Positions 37,054-48,215 of a stretch of DNA of 64,000 nt are shown here, in pieces. Each line of letters opens with the position of its first letter. Within the stretch, counting starts at the first letter, position 1. The DNA lies in contig JACSYO010000511.1 of the NCBI GenBank assembly GCA_016806645.1, forward strand, positions 814,501 to 878,500, in the 5' to 3' direction. A program made the position numbers and the translations under genes. The stretch is from Ophiodon elongatus. Its lineage: Eukaryota > Chordata > Actinopteri > Perciformes > Hexagrammidae. Under the pieces are notes generated by a model. The model did not search any database and was not told the origin of the DNA. It was given only the letters and a program-made list of their open reading frames with translations.

Positions 37054-37101
37054 ATTGGTCCGTTTTCTCCCGAGCCGGCAGCATGTAGCTATTTCATTGG
37101 T
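37054..37101 (-). promoter_or_regulatory. paired CCAAT boxes, probable chd8 promoter
   Basis: Two ATTGGT motifs at 37054-37059 and 37096-37101 are CCAAT boxes on the minus strand, 42 bases apart start to start, in a CpG-rich stretch. This is the arrangement of an NF-Y dependent TATA-less promoter. Strand and position fit chd8, about 1.4 kb upstream of its ATG. Confidence 0.45.
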
Positions 37102-39086
37102 CGTGGGAGCAATCCGTCACTTTTACGGCCGCTCCTGGGCGGGATGAGAGCCATAGTTCGGTTGAAAAAACAATAAATGCGGCCTAGCTGGACTCATTCG
37201 ACTAAGTGATCTCCAACGTTGCCGTTTTACCGACATAGATGCTCACACTAGAAAGCACAGGCGCGTTAGAGCTGACTGGAGACAAATAGACGGTGTTGTA
37301 ATCATCTGAACGGGTTAATGGGCGGCGTAACCCAAGAGGCCCGTTTGTGAATGACAATGTCAGTTTTTTTTTCTTCAGGGCTTTATTACATTGGCTTCAG
37401 CTCAGCAATTATCCTCCCCGTGTGACACTGCGTTACGGCATAAAGACAGACACCGAAACCCCGCGGGCACATTGGCAGATTTCTCCTGAGTATTATTACA
37501 TTTTGAGGTATCAACAACAGCTTTCTACGAGCTACCAATGTGATTTGTGTGCTTCAATTAGTAATTCGGTTCTCTGCGACTGGGGGTTTGGCGCCCTCTA
37601 GTGGCGCCAGACGGAAATATGATTATTAGCCGTTTTGGCTGTTAAAGAGAATGGCCAAATTGTTCTGCTAATAGGGTGCACCTGGGTAGAAAGGGGACCC
37701 TATTAACCCCTCGTGAAGGCTTTTAGCATGTAAGATAATATGAGTAGTGCACATTTTTACAATTACAAGAAACAACTCATGTTACCACAAACCAATTGTC
37801 GCACGGGGAACCTACAGCTTTTGCATGTCCCCCTGGCACCGGGGCCCCCAGAGAAAGTTGCCAGTTTTGCACGGTTGTTAGCCTAATCTGGCCTTCATTT
37901 TTATATCACCATTATTGTTCCCTTCAGCTAAATATGTATGAGCTATGATACTACAACAAACAAAAAAGGTTACGAGAAGCCCTGATTATCTGCATAGGGA
38001 ATAAGGTCAGGTGGTGTTCCCGATACAAGAACGTCAGACAGTGAAAGACAGACAGAGAGAGAGATGGTCCTGAACCAGGGAAGCGTAAGTGACTACGTGT
38101 GACAGCACGCCATACTTCATCCACGGCCTTCCTGTCGAGAAGAGCCTGCCTGGTCGCCAAGGCCTCCATCTGTCTGCGGCCCCGCGAGGAGTATCCGCTA
38201 TTCGCCACACTTACACTCTGCCCCATGCTGGTCTGCTTGGTCCACGCCAACGCTAACTCTGCTGGTGAGAGCTATATTTACAAACAGCTGCCGTGGCACT
38301 GGCGAGAGTACCATGGGAGGGAGGCAGGGAGAGATACTGTTTTGCGTGGGCAGATTAAACTGTCACGCCCATAACATATTACACCATCGACTCAATTATT
38401 TCTGCGCGCTCGTCGAGCAATGATCCATGAAATATTGTCTGTCTGAGAATGTTGGTGGGGAAAGGATTATTTGACAATGCGAGCATGAAAAAAAAAAACG
38501 ACACACTGTGCCAACGCTATGTCATTTTATTTTCAATATTTCCCCCTCCATAGAAATTTCTGTGTAAATAAACATTTGTTGCAGGGGACACAGGCATATA
38601 GAGAGGCATCAGTCATACGACACAGCAGAGTAAAGGGGAAGTTTGGCACGTTTGTTCGGTAGCCAGGATGTCCTGTGGAGCACAGCGATGTCTCAAACAC
38701 TTTGAACAACAAAAAATAATCTTAGCGCAGAAGCCTACATTGCACACGGCTACTTAGTATTTCGTCACAATTAAAGTATCTCTTATATAAACCCAGCAAA
38801 TATTTATTCACAGAAACAGAGAAAATCAAATCCAACGGTACAAGTCATGTTTACTGAACTTCCTTCTTTTGGGTCTCAAGTGAGAATTATCTTCATTTGC
38901 ACAATCTTCATCTCATTTTTTGCATAAAACACATCCTTTTCGTGCGATGCATGGAGAGTTGCAGACTGAAGGCCTCCTTTTCTACCGCCGCCTTTCTTTT
39001 TCTTTTTTTTTTACCTCCGCCTCATTCTCACTTCTTCTCTATCCAATTCTCCTCCAATCACACTTCCAACACCTCAACCGCCTTCC
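37102..39086. other. chd8-cerebellin intergenic DNA and cerebellin 3' UTR
   Basis: No convincing gene. The part nearest 39086 is cerebellin 3' UTR on the minus strand. A minus-strand AATAAA at 38526-38531 is a possible polyadenylation signal. A short minus-strand frame at about 38.1-38.25 kb (starting MGQSVSVANSGYSSRG) contains donor-like sequence but could not be linked to other exons. Confidence 0.4.
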
Positions 39087-40144
39087 TCACAGGGGGAAGA
39101 CCAGGAACCCGGAGAAGGTGGAATATTTCCATCCTCCCATCAAGTTGCCTCTCTCCAGTCTGAGGTAGGCCTTGTCCCCCTTCTCCATAATCACCAGGCC
39201 AGCGTTGGTGGCAGCTTCTCTGGTCACGTCCTGGTCCCCTGCAAAAGCTGAAATCATTGGCCAGCCGTTCAACATCAAGCTCACCTGCAGTACGAGGGGA
39301 GCAAACAAAGGCGGTTAGGGAGGGCATGTCGCTCCACGTGCAACGACAAGTGTCAGAGTTGAGGTATGGTACCTGAATGGTTTGTCTATTGTAGGCCTTT
39401 ACAACATGGAAGTTGAAGCTGTACACGCCTCTTCTTGGCGCCAGGAACACGCTGCTCTCTTGATCAAAATGAGTGCCCACGTTCACCAAAATCTGATGCA
39501 ACAGCAAGGGAGGGAGAGAGAAAAAAAAAGGGAGGGAGGCACTTAGGTCATTCTTTTTGTCTACGCAGTTAGAGCTCGGACTCCTCCCGATATACTGATT
39601 CTTTTTTTTCTTTCTTTTTTGACATTTACATATAGAAAGAAAGCCCAAAATGTCCATGAAAATGCAGCCCAGCACGTCTGCACAGTGAGTCTAAAAGTTC
39701 AACGTTTCCCCCGTCAGCGTGTCCCCTCACTGTCAGTACTCTCACCCTACGTGCGTCTTATTGGCAGAGAGACGCCATTTGTCCTCTCACGTCAAGCGTG
39801 GGCTTTATTCGCACTGCAAGTCATGCACAGCGTTACTTAAAGATTAGCAGTCGCACGCTCACATTATCAAAGTAGATGATCATGGTGCGGTTGCTCATGT
39901 CCGTGGGCTCGTGGTTGGTCTGGCGGCTGGCGGAGAAGGCCACCCGGCCGGAGCCGGAGCGGACCGACATGCCCAGGGCGTTACCGGAGGGCTCGGACGA
40001 GGGAGTGGAGTCGCACACGACCAGGCATTTCCCCTCAAGGATGATGGGCTCTGTGTCATTCTGGCCCCTAGACCCCATCGGCCCCCACAACAGGAGCACG
40101 CCCAACAGGATGGGGAGGTCGAAGGTGACCGACCTCGGGTGCAT
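39087..40144 (-). CDS. cerebellin-family secreted protein (C1q domain)
   Basis: Three coding exons, 39863-40144, 39373-39492 and 39087-39284, all phase 0, giving 199 residues (human CBLN1 has 193). A signal peptide of about 26 residues ends before QNDTEPI. The motif LEGKCLVVCD carries the two cysteines that link cerebellin trimers into hexamers. The C1q domain follows (VAFSASRQTNHEP...YSFNFHVVKAYNRQTIQ...GGWKYSTFSGFLVFPL to the stop). NDT and NRT are glycosylation sequons. Cerebellins are synaptic organisers bridging presynaptic neurexins and postsynaptic GluD receptors (family knowledge). The GWPMISAFAGDQDVTREAA segment is closest to CBLN1/CBLN2, but position next to chd8 and sall2 suggests the Cbln3-equivalent locus. 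I do not assign a number. Confidence 0.93.
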
Positions 40145-41545
40145 GACTGAACCTGGGACGTTTGGTCGACTATCTGGGATCGTTTCTACTGCAGAGAAGT
40201 GTCACTTAGGACAACGTGGCATGGAAACAAACATGCTACGCTGAAACAAATGGTCTCTGTGGAAATGTTCAGAACTTAAACCTCTGTGTAATTTTGGCTG
40301 GTACCAGCTGAAGTACATAAATATGCACCCAACCAGCAGATGTGTCTCAGAACCAAATAATATTCAGGAAAATACTCAGAATTCTTCATTGGCCATAGCT
40401 GTCAATCATTCCCTTTCTGTCAGTCCTTCTAGTTCTCTTGTTTGCCCCCCACAAATCCCAAACCTCTTGAGTGTCCTACGTGCTGTGTCAGCAGGGGCCA
40501 GAATGACAATCACAACAAAAAAAATAAATAAATATATATTTATATATATATATCTCTTGGTATTTTCAAGTTGATTTCTTCAGCAAAAAACCTGAGAAGA
40601 AGACAGAAGAGAAGTAGAAAGGGAAGAAAGGGTTTACAAAGACAAGGCGCAGCAAAGAGAGCAAAGATCCGAGTTCAGACTTTCACTGATGGAGAGGGGG
40701 GGGGGGTCGATGAAAGATGCTGATGAGAGCCGAGGGAGGAAAAAAAACAAAAAAAAACGGATGAGGTAAGATTCTGGAGAGGTGACAGGGAAAGGATGTA
40801 GGACCCAGAAGGGAGCAAGAAAGAGAGAGGGTGTGGGGGAACAACTCCACTGAGTGACCATCTGTCTTTTACACGAACCCCCCTCCCTCCCAACGCTGAT
40901 CAACACGAATTCCCTCACACATCACACACACACACACACACACACTCTTTCTCTCACTTGTGCTTTTGTTTCACACTTACGGACACAGATACAGTAAGTA
41001 TACATAAAAACAATGTCACCATTTGGTATGTTTCTTAGAGTTCAGCAGCCTTCCTGTTGATTAACTCACAGGAATCAAATGTTAAATTGGGGATTGGAGC
41101 CATTTTTGACCTCACGTGATGCTATTAAGTATATATATTAAGTTAAAAACTGTACATTTCTTAAAATAGCGCTCATTTATCTTTGACCGACAGGAGCAAC
41201 AGCATGTGTGAAGACATCTTTTTCTTAGCTTTATTACAACCTACTCATCACACACAAATACAGCTGCTATTTGGTTGGCGAAGGATTCACATTGCAAAAA
41301 TAATCAACTGTTCACCTTAAGACAAGTTCTCTAAAATAAACTGGACTGTTTTCGCCTATGCAGTGCGATGCTAGTATATTTTAAAGTGAACAAAAAATAG
41401 ATGATCACCTGTTTCCGTCTGAACAGTGTTGTATTCCATATCCCAGCCGGAGTAGCGTTGTGCGGTCAAAAATCCTTTATCATATTATTTCACAGCACGG
41501 CAGTCAGGCAGTCAGTGTGATCGTAACCAAGCCAGAGTATGCTCA

Positions 41546-41587
<42 letters not shown>

Positions 41588-42350
41588 CCCCCTCTTTCCT
41601 TCTGCTTCTTTCTCACCCGCTATGTTACATCCGCCCACTCACCTTTACAGAGAAATAAAGAAAATGGGAGAATAATTGGGGATCTGAGCTGCTCCAAAGA
41701 GCATAGATAGTGAGTGGCAGCTGTTTTCCTTCTTTTTTTTTAACTTTAATACCCAATCAAATCAGTGATCCCAAAGTGTAAAATGCTCCTTGTGTACCTT
41801 CAAGCGAAACCTTTACACCTCGGTGGCTTTATTTAGCGAGGTAGCTTCTTTTCTGAGACATCATATATCAGACTGGATTAACAGCATAGAGCATACATTT
41901 CTCTGTGAGGGTGTTATTTTAGTTTTTGAGTATACGAACACATACACCAGCCTGATGAAGATACACTTGATGTCTAAAAACACAGACAGAATGTTGGACT
42001 TCACAAAATGAAGCTCTCGGTCAAACCAAGGAAGACCAACAGAGATGCTTCAGCAAAGGATGGGATGATGTGTCCAGTTACCAACACAGACATTTACATC
42101 CTTCTTTTTTTATCTTCAGATCACCGATCATCTGCAGTTTTGTGGAATGAAAAGCAACATCAACAACAATCATGCAAATTTGTCACCCAAAAAACTATTT
42201 TGGTCCTTTTTCACAAGGAGCTTTTTTCCATTTGCTGTCCCGCTAGGATCGACTCATATTCACTCAATGAATTCTCTACTCTCAGATGTCTCCATATTTC
42301 CATGTCAATATTGCCTGATCACAGTTTTTTAGGAAGCGTGGTTTTGTCGT
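40145..42350. other. upstream region of the cerebellin gene
   Basis: No exon is supported. The cerebellin 5' UTR and promoter should lie close to 40145. There are short low-complexity tracts, including (CA)n near 40925-40945, and no recognised transposon. Confidence 0.45.
41537..41584. repeat. (CT)n microsatellite
   Basis: About 24 CT units between the cerebellin and the second TRIM gene. Confidence 0.93.
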
Positions 42351-42356
42351 TTTATT
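42351..42356 (-). terminator. AATAAA polyadenylation signal for the second TRIM gene
   Basis: On the minus strand an AATAAA lies 175 bases after the stop codon of the SPRY-type TRIM gene, a normal distance for a short 3' UTR. Confidence 0.6.
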
Positions 42357-42530
42357 GAGGAAGAAGACGAGCTCAAGCTGAGATCTGAGGGTGGAGAGAA
42401 ACATCAGAGAGGCTCAAAGTTGCAGGCTGCGTGGTTCCAGAAGTGTAGGAATCAATAACCACCACTTTGTCTTGGCATGGTGTCGTCTGAGGTAAACCAG
42501 CCTGCCAGGGTCCTTTCCCTTTTCTCCTCC

Positions 42531-43973
42531 TCAGACTTTGACGATGCAGATGTGACTGTTGAGCTCCGCTTTGTACAGTCCGAAGCCCAAGCACAGCGGC
42601 TGAGTGAACGTGGTGGAGAAAGTGTGGAGGTGGGTCAGGTTGTTCGATGGTCCCACCTCGGAGAAGGTGACGGTGCCGGCGCCGTAGTCCACGGCAATGG
42701 CCACTCGGTTGCCGGCCATCTGGCCCGAGAGGCGGGTCTTCCTGCGGTTGTGCCAGGCCGCCAGCCTCCTGTCATGCTGCTGTGTCAAGCTCCACGATAC
42801 CTGGGAATTCATCGTAGGCAATTTAATCATGGGACACGTTGTCCTTTTGAAGCTGGAGCTGAAACAACGGGTTGGTCTACTGCCAGCAAGTTTTGAGGAG
42901 TTTAACATTTTTGATAATTCAATATTGCTTCTCAAATGTAAAGATTTGTGGCCTTTCACTGCGGCCTAAGAGAGTAAACCACTTGATCTTTGAGTTTGAG
43001 ACACAACAATCAATCTGAATTGCACTCTGGGAATTCTTTTCAACTATTTTTGGAAATCAAATGATTCATTGTAATCTCCTGTAGGTTGCATATAGTACCT
43101 TGTTGTTCCCAAAGGCGTTGCCCTCTTTCCCCTTCCGTCCAATACTTCTATAGCAGACGCCAATATCCCAGAAGCCTTCGGCCTCCAGCTCCCAGTAGTG
43201 AGTCCCGGAGGTGAAGGTCTGGGCGGCGAGGACCTGCGGCCAGTGGTCGAACCGTTCGGGGCGGGCGGCGCACGGCAAGCGGTTTTTAATGCGCGTCGCC
43301 GAGCGAAGGTCATCAGAGATGCTCAACAGAGGGTGGGCCGTGTTCGTGTCCAGAGTCAGGGGACTGGTTACTGTGTGAGAGGGAAATAAAATAAGGTAAA
43401 TTGAATATATATTTATATATAAATAACCGTCTGCTGGCTGCGATGCTTCATACTCAATGAAGAAATATGAGAGTGGTATCAATCTCCTCATCTAACTCTC
43501 AAGAAAGAGAAAAAAAGTTTATCTCCAAACGATATCAAACCGTTCCTCTAAGTTAAACGAACGGGTCGTGCGTGTGTGTCACCAGCCTGCCACTCACAGA
43601 GCTCCCTCTTGAGTTCACTGAGGCAGCGGAGGGTGCCGGTGATGAACTCCCGATACTTGCTCTCTATGTCCTCCAAGATGTGTTTCCTGTCCAGACTGAT
43701 GGTGTCGGGGATGAAGAGCGGGCTGTTCAGGTCGGCTAGTAACCTGGAATACGAGAGCACAGCACATGCTGCAGGAGGAAGACTGCCCGGTTTAATGCAT
43801 TGAGCGCATACACGTGAGAGGCTTCTTCTGTGGTGTAATAATTGTATTCATTGGTTCAATTTGTCTTCCCTTTGTGTCCCACTGTCTTTTCTAACACCCA
43901 CATACGTACAAAGGCTGGCTACCTGCACACGCACACACACACACGCACGCGCGCACGCACACACGCACGCACG

Positions 43974-44004
<31 letters not shown>

Positions 44005-46345
44005 CTTGAGACACTGACTTGTTAATATTGACTTACTTTGTGTCATCTGATTGAAAGGCCTGAGGAAAGAAGAGTCAAGGACAGCTGAGAAAAACATGAC
44101 AAAAGAATGCATAGACTGAAAGAATTTCCAATCTCCCTGTGTATCTGAATGAGAATAAAAACTAACACCAAGTCATTCAGCATATAATTAACTCCACCTG
44201 TGGCCCTGGATATGTACCATATTTTTCTCTCCACGATATATGAACTGATGCAACATCAATAATATTTGTGGCAAACATGCGTATGGCTCTGCTGCATAGC
44301 TTTGTCTCTTAAAGTACGGATGACCTGAAGCTGTTTTACGACAGCATAGTCTGTGGGTTAGAAACTGAACGATGTGCCTCTTTTTCAAAAGATAAATGAG
44401 TGAGTGAGTTGTTTTCCATCGTCATTCAAATGACCCAGGCAGGATGAAATGGATAAGTTGAGTTTTTCCTCATTCATATTTCATGCCTCAGATAACTTCT
44501 AGCGTTGACAGCAATGTTTAAATTGTCCTCCGATCTAACGTGAACATGGCATCGTGCTGACAATGACAATTTTAAAGTTCTTTCAGCATGTGCAATGTTT
44601 ACCTCGTTCAGTTGCTGCGTGTTAGCATGCCAGCATTTGTTAATGGGCACAAAACACAAAGTACAGCTGAGGCTGATGGGAAAGTCAGTTTTCAAGTATT
44701 TGGTCCATGAAAATGTATGGTTGGGCTTTTAATTTGACAAATTAGTAATTTTGACAAATTAAAAGCCTGACCTGAAGAGGACCTGATGTGGACCTGAAGA
44801 GGACCTGATGAGGACCTGATGCAGACCTGATGAGGACTTGATAGATGACCTGATGATGGCCCTAGAGCGATCCTGAGGGGGGCTTGACTGTCCGTACCAA
44901 GATTTCATGGCAATCCACCCAACAGGTGTTGCCACATTTCACTCAAAACCTCAACCTCAAGTTAGACCAGCCAGTTAGTGGAATTCATCATCTGAATACC
45001 ACAAATGTCCGTACTAAATTAAATGTCCATCAATTCAGTAGTTATTGAGGTATTCCAGTCTGGACCCAAGTGGGGGACCAACCGACAGACGGCTGAATAT
45101 GGTTAGCTAAAAAGAGAGCCGATCCAGCGGGGTTAAAATCTTCTGCTTAGCACGCCAGAAGCTAAATTGTATCGACGGTTCATTTCCACAACTGAAAGCA
45201 CCGTATCACATTGTTCCCGGCGGCTATGCACAGCAGAGTGTCTTACCCAGATGAGCAGGAAGGGGTCCGTCTCCGCCAGCAGCGAGGCCAGGTAGTGCTG
45301 AATGCTCAGCGCCTGGCTCATCTCGCTTCTCACCTTGGAGCAGTCTTCGTGCACGCGCTCTATGACCTGCTGTCTCTCCCTCCTGGTGATCTCCCTCAGA
45401 GCGACCACCAGCCTCATCACCTGCACCTGCAGGTCCAAGCCCAGCCGATCCACCTGGGTGTTATCCTGCCTTAGGGAGTCCTGAAACCAGTCATGAGAGG
45501 TTGTTGGTTGAGACATAATCAGAACATCTGAAGCATTGGAAAATCAGTAGAATGAGGCCAGTCTGGGGGTTTTGGGATTCCTTGATCACTTGAGCAGGAC
45601 CAGGTGCACACTACATCTACTGAGGGGGTCATTACGTTGTATTTTTCCTGCAGTTTAAATAATTTTACTCACGGCCATGGTTGAATCCATACTCCCATGC
45701 TCCTTGAGGATTCGCTCTCCGTCTTTCAGCTTCTCCTCGGCTTTGCTGAGCAGGGTCTGGAGTATGACCTGTGCAATCACACACACACATATATGAGCAG
45801 ACAGACACTCGTGGCACAAACAAACGTCAAAACACATATCTAGTCTTCCAGCTGACCTTCAGATCCTCCTCCACCTGCCTCAGCGCCTTCACTTTGTGCT
45901 CAGCGTGGCCTCCGTCCAGCAGACAGTCGCCACACACATACACCTTGTCGTCGGCGCAGTAGTAGCGCAGTATCTCTGTGTGTGTCGGACACTTTCGCTG
46001 GGAGAGGTCCCCGAGCGGGTCCACCAACAGGTGGGTGCTAAACGCCGGCCTCTCCAAATGGGGTTGGAGGTGCACGGCACACAGGGACACTTCACACCTC
46101 AGGCAGGTCTTGACAGCCGGTGGCGGCTGTCCTTCATCCGCAGCGGGAGGGCAGCAGTCACACGGCACTTCACCGCACTCCTCCTGACACTGGGGGCAGG
46201 TGAAGCGGCTTTTGCCCTCGCCCCGGCCGCCCCAGGCCTCGCGGATGCAGGCGGGGCAGAAGCTGTGTCCACAGGGCAGGGGGTGGGCTTGGCTGAAGAA
46301 GTCTCGGCACACCGAGCAGGTCAGCTCTTCCTCCAGGGACGCCAT
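42531..46345 (-). CDS. TRIM E3 ligase with RING, B-boxes, coiled coil and PRY/SPRY
   Basis: Seven coding exons: 45857-46345, 45673-45768, 45247-45480, 44037-44059, 43598-43743, 43099-43370 and 42531-42800, giving 509 residues with consistent phases. MASLEEELTCSVCRDFF opens a C3HC4 RING (CGHSFCPAC...CPQC). Two B-box modules follow (CDCC...CLRCEVSLC and KCPTHTEILRYYC...CGDC). The 96-nt, 234-nt and 23-nt exons and the next one encode the coiled coil, the standard TRIM exon pattern. The 23-nt microexon encodes AFQSDDT. PRY starts near LDTNTAHPLLSISDD; SPRY includes THYWELEAEGFWDIGV and ends with LCLGFGLYKAELNSHICIVKV. Such proteins act as cytosolic ubiquitin ligases, often in innate immunity (family knowledge). 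Dispersed repeats fill intron 3. No clear mammalian orthologue recognised. Confidence 0.9.
43455..43515. mobile_element. fragment of the 'gcttagcttagc' dispersed repeat
   Basis: ATGAGAGTGGTATCAATCTC followed by CTCATCTAACTCTCAAGAAA is the end segment of the family found whole at 47.9-48.2 kb (reverse complement there). It lies in a TRIM intron, only about 85 bases from the PRY exon. Confidence 0.5.
43926..44004. repeat. (CA)n/(CG)n compound tract near the TRIM microexon
   Basis: Mixed ACGC and ACAC repeat, giving UG/CG-rich RNA in the TRIM transcript. It begins about 32 bases after the donor of the 23-nt exon. Confidence 0.92.
44480..45110. mobile_element. composite percomorph dispersed repeat with internal 12-bp tandem array
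   Basis: The left part (44490-44700) has CAGCATTTGTTAATGGGCAC and AAAGTACAGCTGAGGCTGATG. The right part (44890-45100) has TTTCATGGCAATCCACCCAA, then GTCTGGACCCAAGTGGGGGA and CCGACAGACGGCTGA. These phrases belong to a very common interspersed family in percomorphs. Between them, 44770-44860 holds about seven copies of a 12-bp GAGGACCTGATG-like unit. All of it lies in TRIM intron 3. Confidence 0.6.
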
Positions 46346-47799
46346 GGTGAGCGGATGAAGGGTCTCCGATGTGTGTGTGTGTGTCACACAAAGCTTCTAA
46401 ATAAACAGTGGAGAAGAGGGGAATCAAAACACATCGCTAGTTTGGATGGCAGTCAGTGATTGTACCTGCTAAGGAAATGTAACCATACAGACGTCATGTT
46501 GCAGCCTTGTGCTATACCAAAGGAGAGACAGCATTCGCACAAGTTACATGATGCTGTAAGTCAGCTGGTATTGAGCTGGTGGAGTCTTTGCTCCACTCCA
46601 ACTTAGCACTCAGACCAGTAATCCTGTCTACTGGGCTTTTGCTTACCCTGATCTATGAATAGAATACTTACCAACCACTATTACTGGGACAATGTGCGGC
46701 GGTTGGACAAACATAACACCCCACAACCTTAAGGGGAGGAAGTAGGTGAACGGTAGGTAGACAAACATGCCCTGCTGGTTATCACAGTAAGGGTAAAGGG
46801 TAGCAACACTGACCCAAGATTAACTTGAGTCAAACCCATGCACAGGGGATCATCAGATCATCCCTGACAGCTTGCTGGTCTGATTTACACTCTACATGTG
46901 CTCCGCTTTTACACGTTTAAACCGCCAACTCACGTATGCTCATCTCAACTGAATTGAACGAGAATCTGACTAAACGTCTGGAACAGAAGTGGGATTTCTT
47001 ACCTGCTGGTGCCGTGGTGTTTGCAGACTGTGGCCATCGGTGAGTGTGTGTGTTGTGGGTGACATGTGTGTTGACTTTGGAGGCTAATCCCAACAGATTC
47101 ACCTCCCCCCTAATGGCACTGGACTCAGAGAGGTCACGTGACCCTAAGAAGAGGGGTGGGGGGGGGGGATTATTAGGTAAACTGTTCTCAGAAGACTTGT
47201 TTTATTTATTTTGAGTGTGCACGCTGCACCCTTTAAACCACCGTGACATCAGCATATTTAGTTTGTATGTGAAACATTATCTTTTTAGCTCATTCTTTTT
47301 TTTAATTGTATAGCAGTGGTCCTGTTTAACGTATACTCTATGACATTGTGAGTGGACAGGAACAAAGATTTTCCTCCAGTCCGTGGTAAATGTCACATGC
47401 TTTCCTGACTTTTGTTTTTGGGCATGTACCACTTATAACTGCATGAGCACTGCTTTACTTTCACTTCCTTGAGGATTTAACTGATTGTGAATCTCCAGGC
47501 CCTCGAATTTACAAGATCAAAAGAGGCGTGTTTCACATACCTGAGAGGCCAGTAATTTTTTCCGTAGCCTTCAAAAACCACAAACACAACTTCAGGCTGA
47601 TTCCGTCAGCAGCAATTATCAAATGCTACAGGTAGAAAGCAACAAGGTGATCAAGGAAGCTCAGGGCATCTGCTGCATGTAGAGGGATTTAAAAAAAAAG
47701 AATTCACTGTATATGTATCATTTGCATTTACACACTCGTGTGCAGATTATGTATCCAAAGGGCTTTTGAGATCCTTTACACTCCCTCTAGCGCCCCCAT

Positions 47800-48215
47800 G
47801 AGGCCAACATTTGTAGTTTTAAGTGATCCGTTTCAACAGCTGTTGGATGGACTGTCGTGGAGATTTTGTACACACATCCATGTCCCCCTCTGGATGAATT
47901 GTAATAACTTTGGTGAAGACCACTGATCTTCTCCAGTTCAAAGGAATATTGTATAATTTTGGGAAAAAGGCTCATTTGGTGTCTTGCCGAGAGTTAGTTG
48001 GGAAGGTCGATACCACACTCATATCTAAATGTATCATTTGAAGCAGCCTCTTAGCTTAGCATTACGACTGTAGGCAGGGAGAAACAGTCTCTGTCCAAAG
48101 GTAACAAAAATCCCCCGTGCCAGAATTAGTCCTGCCCAGATCTCCCGGTAAAACCACAGCTTCGTCTTTATGCTAAGCTAAGCTAGACATCGCCTGGAAA
48201 TTTAAGGATATGTAC
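47800..48215. mobile_element. composite percomorph dispersed repeat
   Basis: Begins with GTTGGATGGACTGTCGTGGA and TGGATGAATTGTAATAACTT, and continues into TGCCGAGAGTTAGTTGGGAA, GGTCGATACCACACTCATAT and CTCTTAGCTTAGCATTACGA, ending TTTATGCTAAGCTAAGCTAG. The second half is the most complete copy of the family also seen at 9.4 kb. Confidence 0.65.

Noticed and set aside
44770..44860. CRISPR-like repeat array
   Set aside because: Units are contiguous 12-mers without spacers, inside an intron of a vertebrate gene.
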